Shown in pieces: positions 7,537-13,188 of a DNA stretch of 13,188 nucleotides (position 1 is the first letter of the stretch; each line of letters opens with the position of its first letter). The notes below the pieces were generated by a model. That model ran no database searches. It was given only the letters and a program-made list of their open reading frames with translations, and was not told where the DNA came from. The position numbers and the translations under genes are program-made. Source of the DNA: Gammaproteobacteria bacterium (lineage in GTDB: Bacteria > Pseudomonadota > Gammaproteobacteria > SZUA-229); assembly GCA_023136715.1 (NCBI GenBank), contig JAGLQT010000010.1:1-13188 (forward strand), read 5' to 3'.

Positions 7537-8087
7537 TCTATTATTTTTGTTATCTTATAAAACACAGGCATAAACCTTATACCGTATAACTGCATAGCCG
7601 ACTTATTAAGATAGACATACGTCTTTTCTTTAACATGCAGACTAATTAGCACATCATATATAAACTCTGAATAGCTATAACTAAATACAATTCGTTCATG
7701 ACTAGATGCATAAGATACAATTTTTCCAACTGATAACTCGGATCCATTTAAAACAATATAGGCAGAAGCTAACGATTCCTGCTCAAATTCATCAAAGGTA
7801 GACACATTAACTATCAGCTTTTTATTTCCCAGACTGCTACTGTATTTATCTTCTACGAACTGCTTCAACTTGTTTGCCGCATGCGAATCATGGATTGTAG
7901 AGACAATAGTTATTATCACCTCATTTCCAGGTGTTTTCTTTTCCAGATCCTGGTCTAATAAAATAATTTTAGGAAAAATAGTAGCCTGAGCTCTCAGCAG
8001 CAGCGGATCATACCTATCTGCTAACACCTGACAAGCCATCATCATTAGCACAAATAAAAGCCCTATTTGCGTATACGTCCTTGCCAT
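7533..8087 (-). CDS. Small secreted YfiR-like (DUF4154) protein
   Basis: The 184-residue protein has a clear signal peptide (hydrophobic at about 8-18, likely cut after CQVLA at 23) and no other membrane segment. The mature part begins with an LLLRAQATIFPKIILLD segment and ends with TYVYLNKSAMQLYGIRFMPVFYKITKI. These resemble the N-terminal helix and the closing strand-helix (INxxAAxxxGLxFSxxLLxLAxI) of the YfiR/DUF4154 family. P. aeruginosa YfiR is a periplasmic inhibitor of the cyclase YfiN. This product would be the natural partner of the EAL protein encoded next, with which its gene overlaps by 4 bases. It starts 2 nt after the TonB-receptor stop, and its AAGGG site lies inside the receptor's last codons. 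The mature protein has no cysteine, unlike P. aeruginosa YfiR. Family assignment is by motif likeness only. Confidence 0.65.
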   Translation of the reverse strand: MARTYTQIGLLFVLMMMACQVLADRYDPLLLRAQATIFPKIILLDQDLEKKTPGNEVIITIVSTIHDSHAANKLKQFVEDKYSSSLGNKKLIVNVSTFDEFEQESLASAYIVLNGSELSVGKIVSYASSHERIVFSYSYSEFIYDVLISLHVKEKTYVYLNKSAMQLYGIRFMPVFYKITKIIE

Positions 8088-8089
8088 TA

Positions 8090-10090
8090 TTAAAACCCTT
8101 TCCTAAGACTAAACAAAACCGATCTTGCTTCTCGCTCGAAATCATCAGGATAGGTATTTTCAGGAGAAGGCAGATAATAGGTCTTATCAAATAGGTTCTT
8201 TATGCTTAAATTTACATCTATATCTGCAGGTTGATACTGATAATTAACAGATAGATCAAATAGTGCATAACTATCTACATTATCTCTCAGATCCGTCTCG
8301 ATTCGATCCTTTTCATCAACAAATTTTGCAATAGCCGATATAGTAAGCGCGTCATTAATATTATGGAGGTAATATGCTTTGAACATGTCCTCAGAACTAT
8401 TGGCCAGCTTATCGTCTACATTCCCCCCCTCCACATAGGAATAATTAAAATAAAACTGATCATTGTTTTGGAATACATTCTTATACTCTATTTCAATTCC
8501 ATATAAATCGTTATCACCACTATTCTGAAAAGTCCGTGTTATATTTTGCGCGTGTATCTGGTCTTTATTACTCAAATAGTACGCATTAATTTTTACATGA
8601 CTTTCTATATCTATTTTTCGTATATAACCAGCCTCGTAAGCATCTACAAGCTCTGGATTAATATCTAACGTAGAGCTAAAAAAGGTTTGTCGATTCAAAT
8701 ACTGTTCTCGCCAGGATGGTTCCCTATACGAATGGCTATACATAAACTTATAAATATTTTCATTATCGTAGCGATGAACCAGGGCAATTCGAGGAGAAAA
8801 CTGGCTTTCAACATCACTATAATGATCATACTTCACCCCAAGCTGTATTGATGTCTGTTCGGTAAGATCAATCAAATCATCGGCATACAGGGAATACATA
8901 TTACGAGGTGTGTCTTTAATAATCTCAAACGTATCAAATGTTTGCATATCATCAATAGATGTTCGCCCTTCTCTCTTTGCCATATCACTCTGGTAAGCAT
9001 GAACACCTAGATTAATATGATGCGAATCAATTGCGTCAACCTGTAATTCAATCCGCTCATGGAAGGTTTCTTCATGAATATCAGCCAGGAAATATCGTCC
9101 ATCAGCTAACACCGTTGGCGGCGGAGGCCCTATGGATCCCCCATCAGGTATTACTTTATTCTGGAGATGCCTGATTAGCTCTGTATAACCAAACGACAGA
9201 TCAATTATTATGTCTTTTGAAATATCAACAGAATAACCAAACTCAATATAATTATTCTTAATATCTACATAATCAGATTCATCTTCACTCAAACTAAAGG
9301 ACTGCCCATAACTGGCACCACTTTCCCTGTCAGAGAGACGACTCTTAACAGTAAAATTATTATATTCAGCATTAACCCCTAAACTATAATTATCCAGCCA
9401 CTGTTGTGAGTCGCCACTATTTCCATATCGATCAAGCGTTACCGGCAACTTCTGATCATGGCTTTTATAAAAAAGATCACTACTAATGGAAAACTCTTCT
9501 TGCTCATGTGAAACAACAAAACCTCCGGTTTTGTACTGATGCGAACCAAGCTCTGCAAATACTTCATTTTCAACAGACATTCCATCATCTCTATTCGCCT
9601 TGGTGATGACATGAATAGAACCCGCATAACCATTCACATAACTCAATAAAGAGCCTGGGCCACGTACGACTTCTATCCTTTGAATTATTTCTATTGGCAT
9701 GTCCAGGAACTGACTATAAGTGCCCGTCATTTTGTCGTTAACGACGACACCATCAATGATGAGTTTTGACTGCCCCATCGCGAACGGATTGGAACCTCTG
9801 AATATGGGTGTAGTTGTACCCACGGTGCCTATCGACAGGTCAACACCTGGCACCAGACTCAGCGCTTCACGCAAGGTACTGATACCAAGCTGGCTCAACT
9901 CATCTGAATTCCATGCGGAGATGATATACGGCATATAGTCAACATTTTGCTTTGTCCTGGTAGCAATTCTGGAATATTCCTGCATATCCTCCTGCAATGA
10001 CTGAAGCATCTCTGGGCTATCCATATCCTCTGCATGAGATGATATTGAGAACAGTAATATTGATAAAATCACAACGAATTTCTTATCCAT
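8090..10090 (-). CDS. TonB-dependent outer-membrane receptor
   Basis: The 666-residue protein has a signal peptide (cut after SISSHA at about 20), a plug domain at about 40-165 and a 22-strand-type beta barrel to the end, closing on a terminal Phe (RSVLFSLRKGF). Plug hallmarks are LREALSLVPGVDLS, PIFRGSNPF, KLIIDGVVVND and RIEVVRGPGSLLSYVNGYAGSIHVITK. I see no standard TonB box, but the region before the plug (ATRTKQNVDYMPYIIS) is where it would sit. These receptors import or sense large ligands using energy from TonB-ExbBD; none of those genes is in this window. ATG at 10090 is preferred to the in-frame TTG one codon earlier, because GGAG then lies 5 nt upstream instead of 2. It is the first gene of the cluster, tightly linked to the YfiR-like and EAL genes, so sensing is more likely its role than bulk uptake. 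The ligand is unknown. Confidence 0.92.
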   Translation of the reverse strand: MDKKFVVILSILLFSISSHAEDMDSPEMLQSLQEDMQEYSRIATRTKQNVDYMPYIISAWNSDELSQLGISTLREALSLVPGVDLSIGTVGTTTPIFRGSNPFAMGQSKLIIDGVVVNDKMTGTYSQFLDMPIEIIQRIEVVRGPGSLLSYVNGYAGSIHVITKANRDDGMSVENEVFAELGSHQYKTGGFVVSHEQEEFSISSDLFYKSHDQKLPVTLDRYGNSGDSQQWLDNYSLGVNAEYNNFTVKSRLSDRESGASYGQSFSLSEDESDYVDIKNNYIEFGYSVDISKDIIIDLSFGYTELIRHLQNKVIPDGGSIGPPPPTVLADGRYFLADIHEETFHERIELQVDAIDSHHINLGVHAYQSDMAKREGRTSIDDMQTFDTFEIIKDTPRNMYSLYADDLIDLTEQTSIQLGVKYDHYSDVESQFSPRIALVHRYDNENIYKFMYSHSYREPSWREQYLNRQTFFSSTLDINPELVDAYEAGYIRKIDIESHVKINAYYLSNKDQIHAQNITRTFQNSGDNDLYGIEIEYKNVFQNNDQFYFNYSYVEGGNVDDKLANSSEDMFKAYYLHNINDALTISAIAKFVDEKDRIETDLRDNVDSYALFDLSVNYQYQPADIDVNLSIKNLFDKTYYLPSPENTYPDDFEREARSVLFSLRKGF

Positions 10091-10126
10091 CAAAACTCCG
10101 TATTTTTTTATTATTTATCGGCTGTT

Positions 10127-10156
10127 TTTTAATTAATAACACAGCCAACATGTCAA
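10127..10156 (-). promoter_or_regulatory. Candidate promoter of the receptor-signalling operon
   Basis: On the minus strand a perfect TTGACA -35 hexamer (10156-10151) is followed after 18 nt by TTAAAA (10132-10127), a modest match to a -10 element. This would start transcription about 30 bases before the receptor ATG at 10090. The -35 match is exact; the -10 is weak, so an activator may be needed or the element may be wrong. Confidence 0.4.
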
Positions 10157-10181
10157 AGCCCTACTGATAATATAGGCTTTG
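10154..10181. promoter_or_regulatory. Inverted repeat overlapping the -35 element
   Basis: Perfect 7-base arms, CAAAGCC (10154-10160) and GGCTTTG (10175-10181), flank a 14-base AT-rich spacer. The near arm shares bases with the TTGACA element of the receptor operon, where a bound protein would block or recruit polymerase. A second pair, GGCTGT (10120-10125) with ACAGCC (10141-10146), spans the -10 region. No T-run follows, so neither looks like a terminator. I do not recognise the regulator; it is not a convincing Fur box. Confidence 0.4.
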
Positions 10182-10332
10182 TTGCACTTATTAAACACAA
10201 ACCGATAAAAAATAGTCAACTTAATTAAATTTTCTAATTAAATGATATTTATTCGCAATAACTTACTTATTAATCTTGAAAGTAGACGATCGACCAGAAA
10301 ATCATTTCTACATTACTTTGTTTTATTCAACG

Positions 10333-10338
10333 TATAAT
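10333..10338 (+). promoter_or_regulatory. Candidate -10 element of the phosphatase gene
   Basis: A perfect TATAAT hexamer lies 46 bases before the phosphatase ATG. The expected -35 position (about 10310-10315) reads ACATTA, a poor match. The assignment therefore rests on the -10 alone. Confidence 0.35.
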
Positions 10339-10384
10339 TCAAATTTTATTAATGGTTTTTCTATGACTATCGGAATAATTAAAC

Positions 10385-10861
10385 ATGGTAAAAGTACTAT
10401 TTGTTTGCATGGGCAATATTTGCCGATCACCCAGCGCTGAAGGCGTTTTCAGAGATAAGGTCAGTATTGCCGGACTCAGTGACAGAATATATATCGATTC
10501 AGCAGGCACACACGCCTATCATGTAGGCAACCCGCCCGACCCCCGCTCTCAGGAAGCAGCCATCAAACGTAATTTTGATTTAAGTGCCCAGCGTGCGCGC
10601 AAGGTGGAAGTGAGTGATTTTGACGAATTTGATTATGTCATCGCTATGGATATGAGCAATGAAGATGACCTAAAAGCAATTTGCCCTTCTGAATTAGAGA
10701 ACAGAATCCACCTGTTCCTGAAGTTCTCAGACAATACTAGCAATAAAGAAGTCCCTGACCCCTATTACGGTAGCGGCAACGGTTTTGAAATTGTACTGGA
10801 CTTGATCGAAGATGCTGCAGACGGGCTCATTGCCCATCTGCAGAAACATCATTCTCTTTAG
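10385..10861 (+). CDS. Low-molecular-weight protein tyrosine phosphatase
   Basis: The 158-residue cytoplasmic enzyme removes phosphate from tyrosine residues. The CX5R phosphate-binding loop is CMGNICRS at 8-15, with nucleophile C8 and R14. The general acid is D125 in the DPYYG motif at 125-129. The length is normal for the family. A GGA site sits about 11 nt before the ATG. Relatives (Wzb, Etp) pair with tyrosine kinases in exopolysaccharide export, but no kinase or polysaccharide gene is in this window. In Pseudomonas, as I recall, a phosphatase of this family lies close to rne and murB, so its place beside rne may reflect an old core neighbourhood rather than a role in the divergent signalling cluster. 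It ends 2 bp from the rne stop codon. Confidence 0.93.
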   Translation: MVKVLFVCMGNICRSPSAEGVFRDKVSIAGLSDRIYIDSAGTHAYHVGNPPDPRSQEAAIKRNFDLSAQRARKVEVSDFDEFDYVIAMDMSNEDDLKAICPSELENRIHLFLKFSDNTSNKEVPDPYYGSGNGFEIVLDLIEDAADGLIAHLQKHHSL

Positions 10862-10863
10862 AC

Positions 10864-13188
10864 TTACTCGCCTGAGGGCGCTTTTTCAGTGTTTTCCTTA
10901 GCGGGTGCTGGTGCAGGTGCTACCGGTACTGCCTTAGGTGCAGGAGCCACAGCAGATGAAGATGCTACCGGTGCTGGCTTAGGCGCAGAAGCCGCAGCAG
11001 GTGCAGATGCTACCGGTGCTACAGCTGCTTTCGCTGATGGCGAAATATTCCCGCTAATTTCGCGCTTAGGTTTATCCACTACATTGCCTGGCTCAGATGA
11101 AGATTTAGGCGACGACTGCGGTACAGAAGCTGGCTTTGTTTCAGGCTTGCTCTGTACTGGTTTAGTCTGTTCCTGCTTAGCCTGTGCTGGCTGACTTTGA
11201 GTCGGAGCCTGCTGTGTTGGCGCACTTTTCGCTGAAGCGCCCTGATTAGATTCGCTCTGATTCTGTGAACCCTGGTTTTGCTGATTCTGGCCTTCCTGTG
11301 CAGCAGGTTTATTTCGAGTATCACGACGACGACCACCACCACGACGACCACGACGGCTTGACTGCCCCTGATCTTTTGCTGCATCAGCTGGCTTATCACC
11401 TTCTTTTGGAGCCGGCTTCTTATCGCCTTTTGCTGTTTTCTGTTTACTACCTTCTTGCTTATTCTGCGCAGGACGGCGATTTCGATTACCACGCTGGCTT
11501 CGACCTCGCCCGCCTCGATTACCGCGATTTCCACCTTGCGAAGAACGCTGTTTCGGCTTTTTCGTTTCAGGTAACTCCTCTTCCTCATCACCTTTAAACA
11601 GTGAAACAATAGAGGCAATAAACCCTTTCGAATTAGAACTCTCTTTTTTCTCACTCTTAGTCACAGCCGGTGGCTTAGGTTTTGACGGCGTAATTGATGC
11701 CACCGCAGGTTTTTCAGGCTGAATCAATTTTTCTTTATGTTGATCAGGGCGATAGCTTTGGTCAATCACCTCAGCTTGCTGATAGCTTGCCTTGTCGCTG
11801 CTTTCGGGCATATCAGCCTTACGAACACGCTCAACACGATATTGAGGTGTTTCCAGTGCTGTGCTGGCGATAACCAAAATATGTACACCCGTTTGAGCTT
11901 CAACATCAGCAATAGCCTTGCGCTTTTCATTCAGCATAAATGTGGCGACATCAACCGGTACGTGTATTTCAACACGACCCGTGCTTTCTTTGAGCGCTTC
12001 TTCTTCAGCTATACGCACCAATGACAGAGCCAGCGACTCCACTGTGCGGATAGTGCCATTACCGGTACAGCGAGGACATACAATCTGTGTCGCCTCGCCC
12101 AATGAAGGCTTCAGGCGTTGACGAGACATCTCCATCAAACCAAAGCGTGAGATTCGACCAATCTGTACACGGGCACGGTCAATCGCCACGGCATCGCGTA
12201 AACGATTTTCAACATTACGCTGATTTTTGTTTGACATCATATCGATGAAATCGATGACTACCAAACCACCCAGGTCACGTAAACGCAATTGGCGCGCCAC
12301 TTCATCAGCGGCCTCAAGGTTGGTGTTAGTCGCGGTCTCTTCGATGTCGCTACCCTTGGTGGCACGCGCCGAGTTAATATCAATAGAAATCAATGCCTCG
12401 GTGTGATCGACAACAATCGAACCACCCGATGGCAGTTGAACTTCACGGCGATAAGCCGATTCGATCTGATTTTCAATCTGGAAACGATTGAACATTGGCA
12501 CCGTGTCTTCATAGAGTTTGATCTTGCTGATGCGATTAGGCATCACCTGCTCGATGAACTGTTTGGCAGTTTCAAACACTTCAGGTGAATCAATCAGTAC
12601 TTCGGTGATGTCATTTCTGAAATAATCACGCAAAGCGCGGATAATGACGTTGCTTTCCTGATAAATCAGGAAGGGTGAAGGACGATCTTTCGCCGCACTC
12701 TCGAATGCTTCCCAAAGTTGCAACAGATAGTCCAGATCCCATTGCAGCTCTTCAACGGAACGACCAATACCACCGGTGCGTACGATCATACCCATACCAT
12801 CGGGTATATTGAGCTGACTCATGGCTTCACGAATAGTATTGCGATCTTCGCCTTCGATACGACGTGAAACACCGCCAGCACGAGGATTATTAGGCATCAG
12901 CACTAAGAAACGTCCAGCAAGACTGATAAACGTGGTTAAGGCTGCACCTTTATTGCCACGCTCTTCTTTTTCAATTTGAACAACGACTTCGGTGCCTTCA
13001 GCAATGGCGGTACGAATATCCGGGCGACCACTGGCCTTCAGCCCTTCTTCAGTGAAGTAACTACGTGATATTTCTTTAAAAGACAGGAAACCGTGCCGTT
13101 CTGCGCCGTAATCGACGAAACAGGCTTCTAAACTGGGCTCTACGCGGGTAATTTTACCTTTATAGACGTTGGCTTTCTTTTGTTCCTG
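10864..13188 (-). CDS. rne: Ribonuclease E, missing only the first ~33 codons (5' end outside the window)
   Basis: The reading frame is open from the window edge to TAA at 10864 (774 residues). It opens at QEQKKANVYKGKITRVEPSLEA, equivalent to E. coli residue 34, so the S1 domain is almost complete. RNase E starts decay of most mRNAs and matures rRNA and tRNA at the inner membrane. Catalytic Asp residues lie in SIDINSARAT and VVIDFIDM, falling at 303 and 346 when 33 is added. The Zn-link CPRCTGNG gives C404 and C407. All four agree with E. coli numbering. The C-terminal half has an amphipathic GFIASIVSLFKG segment (window residues 522-533) like the membrane-targeting helix. Two Arg/Gly-rich RNA-binding stretches follow (about 554-572 and 612-625), then a Gln/Asn/Ser-rich and Ala/Pro-rich tail. 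An apparent internal start at 12903 (a GTG) is not the true start. Confidence 0.97.
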   Translation of the reverse strand, partial: QEQKKANVYKGKITRVEPSLEACFVDYGAERHGFLSFKEISRSYFTEEGLKASGRPDIRTAIAEGTEVVVQIEKEERGNKGAALTTFISLAGRFLVLMPNNPRAGGVSRRIEGEDRNTIREAMSQLNIPDGMGMIVRTGGIGRSVEELQWDLDYLLQLWEAFESAAKDRPSPFLIYQESNVIIRALRDYFRNDITEVLIDSPEVFETAKQFIEQVMPNRISKIKLYEDTVPMFNRFQIENQIESAYRREVQLPSGGSIVVDHTEALISIDINSARATKGSDIEETATNTNLEAADEVARQLRLRDLGGLVVIDFIDMMSNKNQRNVENRLRDAVAIDRARVQIGRISRFGLMEMSRQRLKPSLGEATQIVCPRCTGNGTIRTVESLALSLVRIAEEEALKESTGRVEIHVPVDVATFMLNEKRKAIADVEAQTGVHILVIASTALETPQYRVERVRKADMPESSDKASYQQAEVIDQSYRPDQHKEKLIQPEKPAVASITPSKPKPPAVTKSEKKESSNSKGFIASIVSLFKGDEEEELPETKKPKQRSSQGGNRGNRGGRGRSQRGNRNRRPAQNKQEGSKQKTAKGDKKPAPKEGDKPADAAKDQGQSSRRGRRGGGRRRDTRNKPAAQEGQNQQNQGSQNQSESNQGASAKSAPTQQAPTQSQPAQAKQEQTKPVQSKPETKPASVPQSSPKSSSEPGNVVDKPKREISGNISPSAKAAVAPVASAPAAASAPKPAPVASSSAVAPAPKAVPVAPAPAPAKENTEKAPSGE
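10921..11020 (-). repeat. 45-nt tandem repeat in the rne C-terminal coding region
   Basis: The plus-strand string TACCGGT recurs at 10921, 10966 and 11011, exactly 45 nt apart. Units 10921-10965 and 10966-11010 differ at about 7-8 of 45 positions, and the third matches only over its first 10 bases. In RNase E this gives 15-residue Ala/Pro-rich repeats, each with a PVA core (APVAS, APVAS, VPVAP). The frame is kept because 45 is a multiple of three. Confidence 0.75.

Larger units (their letters stand above)
10091..10384. other. Divergent intergenic region between the receptor and phosphatase genes
   Basis: This 294-base, very AT-rich region serves both flanking genes. It holds the receptor promoter candidate, its two inverted repeats, and a plus-strand -10 element for the phosphatase. 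No small gene or structured RNA was recognised. Confidence 0.6.

Noticed and set aside
10154..10181. Fur-type iron box upstream of the TonB receptor
   Set aside because: Only isolated GATAAT-like pieces are present. The three-hexamer arrangement is missing, and the real symmetry is CAAAGCC/GGCTTTG.
10889..11654. Long ORFs in other frames and on the opposite strand over the end of rne
   Set aside because: They arise from the low-complexity Ala/Pro and Arg/Gly coding of rne. Their translations are low-complexity and they have no start signals.

Overview
The window looks like a chromosomal segment of a gammaproteobacterium, GC-poor to moderate. The evidence is RNase E with a membrane-targeting helix and an Arg-rich scaffold, a CysRS co-linear with the E. 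coli enzyme, an rpsF-rpsR pair, and two-membrane signalling proteins (a TonB-dependent receptor, periplasmic proteins and c-di-GMP enzymes). The genus cannot be named from the sequence.

Layout. (1) Bases 1-511, minus strand: the start of rpsR and all of rpsF, the beginning of a ribosomal protein operon. (2) Bases 807-1616, plus strand: a secreted protein with two PilJ/NarX-type sensor modules and no membrane anchor or output domain. (3) Bases 1631-3013, minus strand: cysS, convergent with the previous gene. (4) Bases 3216-10090, minus strand: five genes that read as one or two transcription units. In transcription order they are a TonB-dependent receptor, a small secreted YfiR-like (DUF4154) protein, a membrane PAS / degenerate GGDEF / intact EAL protein, a secreted single-domain rhodanese, and a membrane HAMP-GGDEF diguanylate cyclase. 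The first three are tightly coupled (2-nt gap, then a 4-nt ATGA overlap). (5) Bases 10385-10861, plus strand: a low-molecular-weight protein tyrosine phosphatase. (6) Bases 10864-13188, minus strand: RNase E lacking only about its first 33 codons, convergent with the phosphatase and 2 bp away.

The most interesting part is the cluster at 3216-10090. Its gene set has the layout of an outer-membrane-to-cytoplasm c-di-GMP signalling system related to YfiBNR. A TonB-dependent receptor takes the place of the outer-membrane YfiB. The YfiR-like protein is the candidate periplasmic relay. A phosphodiesterase with all catalytic residues and a cyclase with intact active and inhibitory sites would work in opposite directions on the same second messenger. 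The domain calls are read from motifs in the sequence. The wiring between the proteins is inference, and the ligand is unknown.

The flanking genes (rpsR/rpsF, cysS, rne, and probably the phosphatase) are ordinary core genes. The receptor-to-EAL region looks more AT-rich than they do, which fits an accessory insertion between core loci. No tRNA, rRNA, insertion sequence, phage gene or CRISPR array was seen.
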